Part shown: positions 47,495-58,679 of the stretch, piece by piece | Position numbering within the stretch: the first letter of the stretch is position 1 | How the letters are laid out: each line of letters opens with the position of its first letter | Assembly (NCBI GenBank): GCA_034231615.1 | Contig: CM067315.1 | Span: 33,966,156 to 34,030,155, forward strand | Direction: 5' to 3' | DNA: 64,000 nt | Source of the DNA: Meghimatium bilineatum | Taxonomy: Eukaryota > Mollusca > Gastropoda > Stylommatophora > Philomycidae | The notes under the pieces: generated by a model | Told to the model about the DNA's origin: nothing | The model's database searches: none | What the model saw: only the letters and a program-made list of their open reading frames with translations | Translations under genes and position numbers: made by a program

Positions 47495-47705
47495 TCTTAT
47501 TACTATAACTCAAGTTATGATTTATCTATTACTATAAATCAAGTTCTGATTTATCTATTACTATAACTCATGTTCTGATTTATCTATTACTATAAATCAA
47601 GTTCTGATTTATCTATTACTATAAATCATGTTCTGATTTATCTATTACTATAACTCATGTTCTGATTTATCTATTACTATAACTCATGTTCTGATTTATC
47701 TACTA
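47495..47705. repeat. 29-bp tandem array, about 7 copies
   Basis: The unit contains tctattactataactcatgt and tctgattta, with aatcaag variants. A weaker repeat of tttttaaatcgtgactgaaa follows at 47955-48050. Confidence 0.88.
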
Positions 47706-48104
47706 GGGAGGTGGTCGACGAGAATGTAGAATATGGTTTTAATAATAATGTTCCTTTAACCACGTTGATGCCATTTTATTTCTGTGTGTGTGTTATTTAT
47801 GTTTACAAGTAGGCATAATTGATCCTTGTAGTAGTTACGAGACATGATGGCACGTACTAGTGTTTTTCGGAAATTTACATACCTGTCCAGTGTATGTTGT
47901 TTTCTGTGTGTCGATCGACAAGTTCATAATCATAGTAGCTTGAGAATATACACGTTGTAAATCGTGACATAAATACCTTTTTAAATCGTGACTGAAATAA
48001 CATCTTTTTTAATCGAGACTGAAATAACACTTTTTTAAATCGTGACTGAAATCACACCGTTTTTTTTATTAAAAAAAAAGAAGAAATATTTGATTGTGGA
48101 AAAA

Positions 48105-48180
48105 GTGTTGACATAAGCTGCGAGGCTAAAAGGTACCAGATGAACAGGTCTGGTTCAAATCTCGTCCACTGCCTTCTGAT
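48105..48180 (+). repeat. tRNA-headed SINE-like fragment
   Basis: gctgcgaggctaaaaggtac could serve as an A-box region, and ggttcaaatctcgtcc as a B-box. The stems do not pair as a tRNA. Confidence 0.4.
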
Positions 48181-48379
48181 TTTATTGTAATTACTCCTCG
48201 ATACTTCATAATTGTACTGTTTGTGTAAGCCAGCGCTATATTTATGTAAGGGTCTTTGATGCATACCATATAGCTAATGTGAGTAAGAGGAGAATGAGTT
48301 CGACACACCCAACACTGAAAACAAAATGCTAGCTTCACACCTGCTCGACAGCCTCACGTCAAAGGATCGATGGGGTTAA

Positions 48380-49130
48380 GACAAGGACAATCCCTCCCCA
48401 ACACCCTAACATTTGGTTAGCGCATTCAGCGGCAGATTCCGTCTATCCTCACAGTAAACACGGCTCTAAGTATTTCAGCGAAGTCTTTTGTCAAAGCTGT
48501 TTGACGCTAGGAACTTGCACAAAAATTCCTAGTAAATTGTTCGCACCCGCCTCAATGGGCGAAGATTATTGGGGGATTTCCTGTATCAGCCCGCTGTAAG
48601 TGTACACATTTGGGCTTTTGCCGTATAGACAAGGCCCTGTTTCTTTCCGCCCATCGACAGTGCGCGGCGTCTCCACTGCGTTGTTTAATTCACAAAAGAG
48701 AGAGATAATGATATTATCGTCTGTTATAAAAACATCGACGGCGATGTAAAGCGGAGAGTAAGCCTTCACACACAAAAAAAACTACCCAGTTGAATAGACA
48801 GAAAAATGAATCCTTGAATTTGTCACGTGACACAAATTTTAATAAAGTTCGCAGCTTGGCGTCAATTGGAAAACGATGTTTGGAATTTAACCGGCGAGTT
48901 CTAAGCCTGGAAAATTGACAAACTTAGACGAGGTTTATCAGCGACGTAAGTGAACAGACAAAAAGGCACATTATAAAACTGGTTGTGTAGCCAGCCCGTG
49001 TTTGATAAAACGCTGATTTGGGAATATACATCTCGTTCCGCCTTGTTCATTATTTGCTAGCGTCTGGTATCAATTAGATATTTGACGCTAACAAATTTGT
49101 TGAACCCAGTCAAGCGAACTCGAAAGGCTC
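48380..49130. promoter_or_regulatory. Low-repeat, CpG-containing block in TFAP2 intron 2 (candidate conserved element)
   Basis: Unlike its neighbours this block of about 750 bp has no tandem array, no LINE words and no family repeat. Its composition is balanced (for example gacagtgcgcggcgtctcca, cggcggcg-poor but CpG-rich at 48640-48680). The place, inside a developmental regulator's intron, fits an enhancer. There is no direct evidence of function. The 69-codon minus frame (48566-48775) has no domain. Confidence 0.3.
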
Positions 49131-49317
49131 ATTTGATATTTGAAGAAAAAAAATTGTTGGTGCTAGCATGAATATGCTGTACTTATAAACTGTCAAATGT
49201 ATAACGATGTGCTATATAGCACCAAATTATAGTCGAGTAGCGTACTAAATATAACACTATATATTTATGCTTCGGTAATGTGCTATGTAACATGTTTACT
49301 TACTGCATATTGTTATG

Positions 49318-49725
49318 TTATGTTTCTCCAGGGCCATAGGCGGCGCATAGGGCAGAAACCATAGCCTTCCATTTCTGTCTTTGTGTTGCCAGGTCTTTCA
49401 ATTGTTGCGTGTTGTTTAGGTTCATTGACATGCCTTCTCTATTAATGGTTCTTCGTGGAGTTTCTTTAGGTCTCTTCTTCTTACCCCAGGTGGCACCCAA
49501 TATAGTGACTGCTGGGGAATTCTTAGGCTGTTCATTCTGAGAACATGGCCGATGTAAGTCCAACGCCTTTGTCTAATGAAGGAAGATATATAGGTTTGTT
49601 TGCTTTCCTCTCTTATAGTAGCGTTAGATTTAAAGTCACTCCACTTAACATTCAGAATGGTACGTGGGCATTTGTTTTCAAAGGAGTCTAGTCTCTTTGT
49701 ATATTGTTTAAGAGTAAATGTTACC
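49318..49725 (-). pseudogene. LINE C-terminal remnant (RRW-type tail)
   Basis: The minus strand reads RLDSFENKCPRTILNVKWSD, then IRQRRWTYIGHVLRMNSLRI, then YWVPPGVRRRD and, after a frame change, LATQRQKWKAMVSALCAAYG. This is the standard RRW-x-x-GHVLRM...W-x-PPG-x-R-R...W tail of CR1/RTE-like LINEs. It directly abuts the 3' end of the RNase H LINE copy at 49726. Confidence 0.8.
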
Positions 49726-50395
49726 AATGTTCTTCTTCTTTCTTTCCTCCTACTTATATCTAAATTATTGTCTTCTGTACACTTGACTGTGTTCTGTATA
49801 AACTTGACTGTTCTGTAACTCGCACAGAAGTCCGTATACTTTTTTCCCAGTGTTGTTTCTTTGGGCCAGTGTATTTGTCTCAGCAATTTATATTCTTGGC
49901 ATTCCTGAAGAATATGTTCTGCTGTCTGAGGTGCTTTTCCACATGTAGACAAAGCCATGTAGCCAATCTTTTTACATGTATAACTGCAGAGTCCGTTGTG
50001 TCCTGTTCTGAGGCGCAGAATGACAACTTGTTGTGGTCTGTTCATTATTTGATGTGCTGGGAGTTGGCGTTGAAATTGCTGGTGTGATCATTAAAATCAT
50101 GTTTCATCTGATGGTACGTTATTGGCACTGATGGGACGTTATTGGCACTTATGGTACGTTATTGGCACTGATGGTACGTTATTGGCACTGATGGTACGTT
50201 ATTGGCACTGATGGTACGTTATTGGCACTGAAGTACGTTATTGGCACTGATGGGACGTTATTGGCACTGATGGTACGTTATTGGCACTGATGGTACGTTA
50301 TTGGCACTGATGGTACGTTATTGGCACATCTGGTTGATCTTCATCAACCCACTCCTTAGCCAAACAATCTGGCGTTCTCGATTACATGTATAACC
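49726..50395 (-). pseudogene. RNase H-LINE C terminus with internal minisatellite
   Basis: The minus strand reads, from 50390, CLAKEWVDEDQPD (RNase H end), then the 20-bp array, then from 50045 MNRPQQVVILRLRTGHNGL, STCGKAPQTAEHILQECQEY and HWPKETTLGKKY. It ends at a GAA-rich tail (49730-49745). Amino-acid matches to the long element are clear but much weaker than those of the young copies, so it is an older subfamily. Confidence 0.8.
50109..50332 (-). repeat. 20-bp minisatellite born from RNase H-LINE codons, about 11 copies
   Basis: The unit is gtgccaataacgtaccatca on the minus strand, encoding V-P-I-T-Y-H-Q in its first frame. The long LINE has single codons for IPITYHQ at the same place (DQPDIPITYHQKKQ). 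One unit has a 1-base deletion. Because 20 is not a multiple of three, expansion destroyed the frame. Confidence 0.92.
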
Positions 50396-50433
50396 AATGA
50401 TATAAACATACTAAAAGCAGGACAACGGCGGAT

Positions 50434-50462
50434 GACGTTTCAACTAAAATGCCTTCATTAGG
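50434..50462 (-). ncRNA. Hammerhead-ribozyme-like core, best match of five
   Basis: The minus strand reads CTAATGAAGGCATTTTAGTT and then GAAACGTC. Apart from the A in the first box (CTAATGA for CTGATGA) the core is complete, with a possible stem II of AGGC...GTT type. Penelope-like elements and retrozymes carry such hammerheads. Confidence 0.45.
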
Positions 50463-51289
50463 ACGGGAGACAATAGACAAATAAATATTATAATTAACAT
50501 AAGATATACATTTGGTGTGATGATGGAAAGATGAAAGTGTGGTAAGAAACATATCGTAGGAAAGAAGGATGAAAGCTTGAAGAGTTCAGCAAGATAAGAG
50601 GAGACAGACATAGCATGACGAGCTGACAAGGGAATGATGATGATGAGTTTGATTTAGTAATTGAGGATCGAATAGTAGGGACGGAATGGTAGGGATTTAT
50701 CAAAAAGCCCAGGTATCGATATTCAACATTCCAAACATAAGCAAAATAGCTACATAAAAGTAAGGAGGTGATGATGAACGGATACGAAGACTCCATACAT
50801 ACATACATAAGAAAAGTGCAATAGGTGATCTATTATTTATAAAAATAAATAGGAAGAAACCGTTTCCGGAACCAATGAAATGGAAAAATAAAATGGACAC
50901 GGTAAATGGTATGGGCAGGAGACGTCTAACTGGTTAGCGAGAACGGATTTCTCACTGGGTCTTTCCTCAGTTTTAATGGTGTTTTTTTTTGTTAAAACCA
51001 TTGGTAAATCTTGATTTGTAGTGGTTTTTTTTTTACCTTGGTGGGTATCTCTTGCGTATTCGTTATGCAGTTAGCTTCAGACTCAAGAGGTTATGTGTTC
51101 AAATCCCACTCGCAATGTCACGTTTTGTTTACCCGGGGTTTTTTTTTCGGAGATTACAATTATCGCTTGAAGTTAGGGATTCATGTGCTATTAGTGGTAC
51201 TCTAGGTAATTGGTGTTCTGCTATGTTGAGAGGGCCGTTGCACATATATGGTAACCCGAGTCATCAATATTAAACGCACTACCCTTCAC
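50463..51289. other. No gene; SINE-like tRNA head at about 51060-51115
   Basis: The motif agttagcttcagactcaaga precedes a B-box-like gtgttcaaatcccac. Open frames at 50494-50900 have no recognisable domain. The word atatatggtaacccgagt at 51244 recurs from 17845. Confidence 0.4.
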
Positions 51290-51500
51290 GGTCGTATGAG
51301 TGTCACTGGAAACATTAGCACAAAAATTTCTCCAGGTCTCCCTGTTCTCAAATCTTTATATAAGTGTGGATAATCCTGTTCAATCAGTCCTGTCCAGTCT
51401 TTAATATTATCAACACATACCTTCATCTTAACTATTCTTCTTCCAACCTCAATTGTTCCCGTAAGATAATTCTGGAAAGGGAATCGTGTACACATATGGG
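51290..51500 (-). pseudogene. LINE C-terminal fragment
   Basis: The minus frame reads GTIEVGRRIVKMKVCVDNIK then DWTGLIEQDYPHLYKDL. This is the G-x-R...DNIKDWTGL LINE tail, sister to 9005-9200. Confidence 0.65.
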
Positions 51501-51894
51501 GGTAATGATGTTCAGTGAAGTCAATCATCTAACGCTTTTTCAAACTTTTTCTGAAATACTTCCTCTAATATTAAATGAAAATGCATTTGAGAGATTATCC
51601 GCACTCTTTCCTACACACCGACACTAGCGCGAGCACACACACCTATTATGTAGATGGGTAACTTAACATACAAAGAGAAACTACGTTACCTAGGAAGAAC
51701 AAAGGATCTGACGATGTGTATTGGGCTGGTGACTTGTTAAGTTCTGACAGTCTGTGTCAGCCATGTATGATGGATGGCCTAGGAAGGCAGTCAAGATGTA
51801 AAGCTTGCTATGTTGTAGCTTTAGGTAGGACGAATTTAGTTTTATTTTTGATGGTATACTTCTGATATCTGGCTATATGTCTACAAAATGTTCA

Positions 51895-52625
51895 GTGATG
51901 GTGCAGATATATTTTTAGAGAGATCTGTAAGAAACCTTCACTGTGAGATGGTACTTTGAGAGAGATCTGTGAGAAACGTTCACTGTGAGATGGTATTTTT
52001 AGAGAGATCTGTGAGGAACCTTCACTGTGAGATGGTAATTTGAGAGAGATCTGTGAGAAAAGTTCACTGTGAGATGGTATTTTTAGAGAGATCTGTGAGA
52101 AACCTTCACTGTGAGATGGTAATTTTAGAGAGATCTGTAAGAAACCTTCACTGTGAGATGGTAATTTGAGAGAGATCTGTGAGAAACGTTCACTGTGAGA
52201 TGGTATTTTTAGAGAGATCTGTAAGAAACCTTCACTGTGAGATGGTATTTTTAGAGAGATCTGTAAGAAACCTTCACTGTGAGATGGTAATTTGAGAGAG
52301 ATCTGTGAGAAACGTTCACTGTGAGATGGTAATTTTAGGATCTTTGAGAAACGTTCACTGTGAGATGGTAATTTTAGGATCTTTGAGAAACGTTCACTGT
52401 GAGATGGTAATTTTAGGATCTTTGAGAAACGTTCACTGTGAGATGGTATTTTTAGAGAGATCTTCAAGAAACGTTCACTGTGAGATGGTAATTTTAGGAT
52501 ATTTGAGAAACGTTCACTGTGAGATGGTATTTTTAGAGAGATCTTCAAGAAACGTTCACTGTGAGATGGTATATTTAGAGAGATCAGTAAGAAAAATTCA
52601 CCGTATTGTGGTATTTTTAGGGAGA
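51895..52625. repeat. 42-bp minisatellite, about 17 copies
   Basis: The unit contains gagagatctgtgagaaacgt, tcactgtgagatggtaattt. Units of 36 bp (aggatctttgagaaacgttc type) occur in the middle. Length in multiples of three leaves a 273-codon minus frame (SEGFLQISLKIPSH repeats), which I judge non-coding. Confidence 0.95.
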
Positions 52626-52654
52626 TCTGTAAGATTTTTTCAACGTCAGATGGT

Positions 52655-52815
52655 ATTTTCCCCACTGAAAACCGATGTATCGGATCATTTGATGCAGAAA
52701 TTTTGCGAGACAACGCATTTCCATTCTCTGGACTGCATCCTGTAGGAACTCATGAACTATTGTCCTGCTAAAAGAGGATCTAGTGGGAGTTTGAGAATGA
52801 AAGCTGAAGAAGAAG
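52655..52815 (+). repeat. Copy of dispersed repeat family A
   Basis: Full run of landmarks: gacaacgcatttccattctc, tggactgcatcctgtaggaa, ctattgtcctgctaaaagag, gggagtttgagaatgaaagc. Fused without a gap to the 42-bp array. Confidence 0.78.
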
Positions 52816-52865
52816 GTAATTTTTAGGGAAATATATGAGCTTGTGTGTGGGGAGGGGAGATGTTA

Positions 52866-53139
52866 GATCCCGTAGATAAGGGATGAGTTGGTATATTAAG
52901 GCCCCCCCCCTACCCTTTGGAAACCAAAACATGAATTTTGTACTAAGAATTCAGCCGAAGGACGGGCAATTACCCCCAGCCCCCCCCCCTCGGCATTAAC
53001 TATTTTATATTTAAAAAAACATCAAATTTCGCATGAGGGATTGCACAGGACGATTAGCGAATGACTTGGTATTAGTAAAGTCCTAAGGACAACCCCCCCC
53101 CCGCCCTTTACTGAATCTTACGTATCCTATGGCCCTGGA
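52866..53139 (+). mobile_element. MITE family T copy
   Basis: Left gatcccgtagataagg; right ctatggccctgg, with the core aacatgaattttgtactaag. Expanded C runs occur at 52902, 52981 and 53093. Confidence 0.7.
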
Positions 53140-53189
53140 TAGATGGTATTTTTTAAGGATATACTGAGAAATATTGATTGTAAGATGTA

Positions 53190-53430
53190 CTGTTACAGAA
53201 ATCAATGGGAAATATGGATTGTAAGATTGTTGTTAGGGAGTTCGATGAGAAATATGGATTGTAAGATTGTTGTTAGGGAGTTCGATGAGAAATATGGATT
53301 GTAAGATTGTTGTTTGGGAGTTCGATGAGAAATATGGATTGTAAGATTGTTGTAATGAAGATTTTTGAGAAATATGGATTATAAGATTGTGTTACAGAGA
53401 TCAATGAGATGTATGGGTTGTAAAATGGCG
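53190..53430. repeat. 40-bp tandem array, about 5 copies
   Basis: The unit contains aatatggattgtaagattgt and tgttagggagttcgatgag. Confidence 0.9.
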
Positions 53431-53671
53431 TTGTTAGGGAGACCAGTGTGAACTATTAAAAATATTAATCTTAAGCATTCAATCATAGAACAAATCTCCT
53501 TAGTAACAGTTTACGACATGCATGTGATCTCACAGAGCTGCCGTCCTTTCCTCTCCAATTTTGGGATGAATTTCAATGAAGTTCTACAGAACTTTTCCTG
53601 TGTTTGACCAAATAAATGTATACTTTCTTTAAATTTAAACTTATTTTCAGTTTTTTTAGATTGTTTTGATT

Positions 53672-53700
53672 TTGACAAAGGCATAGTGGTCGAAACGTTG
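53672..53700 (+). ncRNA. Hammerhead-ribozyme-like core
   Basis: TTGACAAAGGCATAGTGGTC then GAAACGTTG. The GAAAC box and possible stem II are seen; the first box is degenerate. Confidence 0.35.
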
Positions 53701-54604
53701 ACTTATTTTTGTGGGTGTATTTGTCTCCTGTAAAACTATATTGTAAACAGTTTAGAAAATATATTTCTGATTTTCACTATAACATCTTAATTCGCATTCA
53801 TAACTCTGGCAGAGCACGAGTATGACGTCATTGGGCACATCTTGTTCCTGCGTGTCACAGTAGCGGTGGCCATTTACAGAAATGAAGCGGTCCTTATTTG
53901 AACGTGTATGCGTTACTTCGTGGTTCCACCGAACACTCATTTGCCTCCCTTTGTTTGATGGATCTCAACCTGCCAGGCTGTGGCGGAAACATCGGCCAAC
54001 CAAATCATCAGACACACATTTTTCCCCGTTTTTTTTCTCCATATTATTGGGTCACTCTCTGCTCTTGTATTCTGTCTGCTTTCTTCCATCTTTGTGCAGA
54101 CTTCATCTGTTACTTGTTTGCATGAGCGCTAATATTTAATGTATGCATGTTCTGTGATCGCTCGACCAAACACATCTCGTGAGTGCGCACCAAGTTCATT
54201 AAACTGGTGGGGCAGTTGAAGTTGTTATAATCTGTTTAAAAAATACATGCCCCAAATTGTATTTAAAGACCTAAAAAGTTCTTCGCTGCATGAAGTTCAT
54301 TTTTTGCATGTGGACTTATAGTGAAAAATACGTTATAGGTGACAGTATAGTGGTATGATGTCATGAAGTCCCAGAAAGATCTATTTCATAGTAATTGCCG
54401 TATGGTATGCTAAGAAATATTGTGTGCGTGTGTGCAGTACATATTTTACAGACTACATAATATGTGTTGTTCTTACAGTTTATAAGCGTAGCTCTAATTC
54501 TTTAGTATTGGGTCGGGTTCTTAATAATTGATGTTGATGATTATTTAAAAAAAAAAATTCCACACGAACCACGTCAAAGCTAACATTGTTTATGACTTTT
54601 ACAT
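53701..54604. other. No gene recognised
   Basis: Intron 2 sequence with short unrecognised frames and a poly-A run at about 54546. Confidence 0.35.
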
Positions 54605-54765
54605 GTAAGTGCCACCGAAAGTCAAATGTGTCGGGCCATTGTCGTAAATAAAACGACGACACAACGTATTTCCGTTCTCCATATTACATCATGCTGGAAA
54701 TCTTGTATTGTCGTGCTACAAGACAGATCCAGCGTGAGTTTGAAAACGAACAACATGGATGTGTC
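54605..54765 (+). repeat. Copy of dispersed repeat family A
   Basis: Landmarks gtcaaatgtgtcgggccatt, acgacgacacaacgtatttc, catcatgctggaaatcttgt, tattgtcgtgctacaagaca, gtgagtttgaaaacgaac, all in the family order. Confidence 0.78.
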
Positions 54766-54817
54766 CCCGATACAGTTATGAGGTACTGTAAAATGACCTC
54801 ATCATTGTTCGCTTGAA

Positions 54818-55053
54818 CCCAGGATCGTAAATATGTCTTTGGCAGTTTATTAGGAAGGGGGGGGGGGGGTGTGTTCCTAGAAAGGTGCATTTTAATTAGA
54901 CGTTCTGTTACCTTTTTAAATGAAAATTATGACGGGTAGGGGGTGATTAACTAGATTTTGTGGCTTGCTTGCTAGTACTAAATGCCATTCTCTGCCTTCC
55001 TACGGGTAAAGGGGGAGTTGAAACACACCCTTCCTTATCATCCACGGGCTTGC
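54818..55053 (-). mobile_element. MITE family T copy, inverted
   Basis: Left cccaggatcgtaaat; right atccacgggcttg, with the core gcttgctagtactaaatgcc. A G run of 11 lies near the left end. Confidence 0.7.
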
Positions 55054-55344
55054 TTGAACGCAAAATAAAACCCGATCTTCAACTTGTGCCGTCTTTGGCC
55101 CTAGAGGAATAACTAACGATAGCAAGCATAGTTTTTGTGGCTGCATGGGTGAATTGAATTCTATTCCATGGTTAATATAGTTCTTCAAGATGTACTTCAT
55201 TTTCTGAAATTGTATTGGATCTTCTATGGGACATTATCTAGGACATGATAATCTGATATCTGTTGTTGATATCATCATTCAGATGTACATTTTCAGCGAA
55301 GTGCATTAGTTTTCAATAAATTATGCTTTTTCAAATCTTTAGAT

Positions 55345-55905
55345 GGTCCCTTTCTCTTTAGAAAGATCTTATAGTAGACACATTCTCTTTTAAAAAAAAG
55401 ATCCTATAGTAGACACCTATTTAGAAAGATCCTATAGTAGACACCTTCTATTTAGTAAGATCTTATAGTAGACACCTTCTATTTAGTAAGATCCTATAGT
55501 AGAAACCTTCTATTTAGAAAGATCCTATAGTAGACACCTTCTCTTTAGTAAAATCCTATAGTAGACACCTTCTCTTTAGTAAGATCCTATAATAGATACC
55601 TTCTCTTTAGTAAGATCTTATAGTAGATGCCTTCTCTTTAGTAAGATCCTATAGTAGACACCTTCTCTTTAGTAAGATCCTATAGTAGACACCTTCTCTT
55701 CAGTAAGATCCTATAGTAGACACCTTCTCTTTAGTAAAATCCTATAGTAGACACCTTCTCTTTAGTAAGATCCTATAATAGATACCTTCTCTTTAGTAAG
55801 ATCTTATAGTAGATGCCTTCTCTTTAGTAAGATCTTATAGTAGATACCTTCTCTTTAGTAAGTGGGTCCCCTTTAGTGGGTCCCCTTTTCTTTAGTAAAA
55901 TTATA
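55345..55905. repeat. Tandem array of about 29-30 bp, about 18 copies
   Basis: The unit contains tctttagtaagatcctatag and tagacacct. Part of the order of variants (aatagata, tagatgcc) repeats at 55565-55640 and 55745-55820, so a multi-unit block was duplicated as a whole. Confidence 0.93.
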
Positions 55906-57774
55906 TAGTGGACTCTCTTCTCTTTAGTACGATCCTACGGTGGACCGCTTTAAAAAAAAGTAAAATCCTATTGTGACTCCCTTCTCTTTAGTACGATCCT
56001 GAAGCGGGTCCCCTCTATTTACTGAGATCCTATATACGGAGATGTTATAATTAGTAGTAAAAACACATACTCGAACATTCACACACATGCTACCACGCTA
56101 TAGTAGGTATTACATTATGGGATATTCACACACACACACACACATGCTACCACGCTCGCATTTTATACATTCACCCTCATACACACAATTTTTAAGACTT
56201 TATGTTCCTACGACAAAAAGTAGTGATTTGCGCCGGCGGAGTCACGTGTCGTCGACCTTCGACACTAGCCTGACCACGCCTCCCTCGCAAAAAGAATAGG
56301 ATAAAAGAGTAACCCTACTCCTACCCCACTGTTAGAGAACGTCGCTTATTAGGGAATGAGCCCGGTTCTAGCCTTCACGGCTGTTGAAATCTAACTAAAA
56401 GTGAACGTGACGGTTACTGAATCCCTCTTCAATCGGGAGGGAGATATGCCATCGTTAAACATATCTCTCTTGACACGAACTCCCGCTGTGGAAAAGGGAA
56501 GAGAATTAGGTCCCCCGGTGTGGAAAGATTTGAACTGGCCGGTGAGACCGTGTTTCCTCGCCTCCTGAGCACTACGATCATCTCAAGTTGGTCCCCGACA
56601 GCGTCGTCAGCGGAGCATAACCGCCTTTCTCGCTGATTCTACCAGAATATTCCTACTTGCTCACACCATGCTACAGTTTGTGGGAGGGTATGTAATTGTC
56701 TGCCCGTCTTTGATACCTGACCTGTTGTACCAATTAGCGACAGTTCTCTTCCCCGCTGACTGCTGGGGTTTATCTAGTGATGATAAGCTTGGTCGAGGAT
56801 TGTTTGTCTCATGGGGATGAAAATTGAAAAGTGAAACTGTCGGAAGGCGGCCCTTATAAAGTATACTTCTATTTAGCAGTGGCAAGGAAATGAATAGGCG
56901 TGCCCCATTGCTATCTGAGATTGGCATACAGTCGATCCTAATAAATGGATAATAACTTTCCCGAAACGAGCCGAAGCGTACGGATTCCAACTGTGACAAA
57001 TTATTTACTCTAATTCCAGGTGGCTGCCTAGATAACGTTGTAACTCAGTGACCATGCAGGTTTGGGACTGGCTTTACTCGGGGTATGGGACTGGCTTTAC
57101 TCGGTAGTTGACTTGTCATTAGCGCGTTTAGGGAGACCGACTCCTTTTGACGGCAGGCGCTTTGACAGTTATGGAAGGAAAACAATCGTATATAATGATG
57201 ATTTCTGTGGTGAGACAGGCGCCTAACAAAGTCCCAGACGAAGGGCAGTTTTCAGTGGGGGAGGGAGCCGGATATGGGAGAATACCATTTCTTCGTTTGA
57301 AGTGCCCAGTTCCCATGTTTAGATGCGCAATCAATATAAGGTAATACTACTAGCAAAACTGTATGAAACTAGTACTCACGTCGAGAAACACACTATCACT
57401 GTCTGCTGTTCACGTGAAATAATAAACACAGGATATAATACAAATAACAATACACAGGACATTATCGACGTTCCGAACCAAAAAGCCTTTATGAAGATAC
57501 GCACATAACATCAAAAGATGACGAGTAGAAATGGTCGCACCACGGAACAGTAAAACTGCATTACCTGTTTCCCACGTAATTATATGTTTAGATGTAGTCG
57601 GATTAACTGTTTACACTGACTGGCAACCATTGAAATGTGAGGCAAAACTATCATTGAAAGAAGTTTGAACGTTTTTATTGGACCGAAACGAGGAAAAAGT
57701 ACTTGTTATTTTCTATTTTGTTATTTCTCATTGAAATTACTTTTGCTATTTATTACTTATATTAGTAATCAGTG
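55906..57774. other. No gene recognised; G+C-richer block 56200-57320
   Basis: 56495-56640 reads on the minus strand like a tRNA-headed repeat (gtagtgctcaggagg as A-box region, ccagttcaaatctttcc as B-box). Open frames (56661-56999, 57128-57344) have no recognised domain. A short duplication (gggactggctttactcgg) is at 57064 and 57088. Confidence 0.4.
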
Positions 57775-57960
57775 TGGCGGATGGTCAAAAGGTTAGAGCG
57801 TTGGTCTCACTAGTGAGGTCTAGAGTTCGCTCCCGGTAAGGACTGGTTTTTTTGTGGATGTGGCGACAGCAAGAGCATGCGATCACACAGCTACAAAATC
57901 CCTCCCTGTAACTCCTTAACGGGAAAAATACAGTATTCGACAGTTGATTACTAATCAGTG
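57775..57960 (+). repeat. tRNA-headed SINE
   Basis: The head reads gtggcggatggtcaaaaggt-tagagcg (A-box region) and tctagagttcgctcccgg (B-box). The body gacagcaagagcatgcgatc, cacacagctac, ccctccctg is shared with 27640-27800. The acceptor stem does not pair, so it is a SINE rather than a tRNA gene. Confidence 0.65.
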
Positions 57961-57997
57961 ACAGGTATACATTAGCATAGGTGTTGTCGCTTATCTG

Positions 57998-58325
57998 TGT
58001 ATATGCTAAATAGGATGGGTGATAAGATACAGCCATACATTACCATCCTACGCTTCAAAACAGGACACCACCGACACCGCAGCCATGAGTATGCAAAGTC
58101 CAAGATTAGCAATACGGCCATGTGGAAAGACACCTCAGAAGCGTATATTCTTCAGGAATGCAGGAAATATGAAATTTTAAGACAAATACACTGGCACATA
58201 GAAACAATAGTGCGAAAAAACACCTCACGGATCTCTACACACAAGTTACACAACACAGTCACTTTTGTAAAAGAGACAACTTCAAATATAAGCACATTAG
58301 ACGAATGTTAGGGGAAGAAGAAGAA
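57998..58325 (+). pseudogene. RNase H-LINE C-terminal fragment
   Basis: The + frame reads ITILRFKTGHHRHRSHEYAK, SKISNTAMWK, YILQECRKYEILRQIHW, VTFVKETTSNI, then a stop and gaagaagaaga. The Cys pair of the tail (C-x-C) is lost (MWKDTSE). Older copy of the family at 37127-41171. Confidence 0.78.
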
Positions 58326-58404
58326 ATATATTCATGTGTGAGTACTTCACATGTGATATATTATTGTATAGTATACATAGTCTCGGTGTCTAGCTCTTTA
58401 GCGC

Positions 58405-58650
58405 AACCACTCCCGTCATCCCACCACGTCAACCTCACCTTTAGCCCAACCACTCCTGCCATTCCACCACGCCAACTTCACCTTTAGCCCAACCACTCCT
58501 GTCATCCCACCACGTCAACCTCACCTTTAGCCCAACCACTCCTGTCATCCCACCACGTCAACTTCACCTTTAGCCCAACCACTCCTGTCATCCCACCACG
58601 TCAACCTCACCTTTGTCCCAACCACTCCTGTCATCCCACCACGTTAGCCT
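58405..58650. repeat. 42-bp tandem array, about 6 copies
   Basis: The unit contains cccaaccactcctgtcatcc and caccacgtcaacctcacctt. It starts about 80 bp after the LINE fragment. Confidence 0.92.
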
Positions 58651-58679
58651 AACGGTTATCATTAGATCTATTAAACCCA

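Noticed and set aside
51892-52713. A 273-codon minus-strand frame with SHSERF repeats
   Set aside because: Unit of 42 bp (14 codons) and 36-bp variants keep the frame open; right end runs into dispersed family A, not a gene.
57775-57850. A functional tRNA gene
   Set aside because: A- and B-box-like words are present but the acceptor and other stems do not pair, and a SINE body follows that is shared with 27640-27800.
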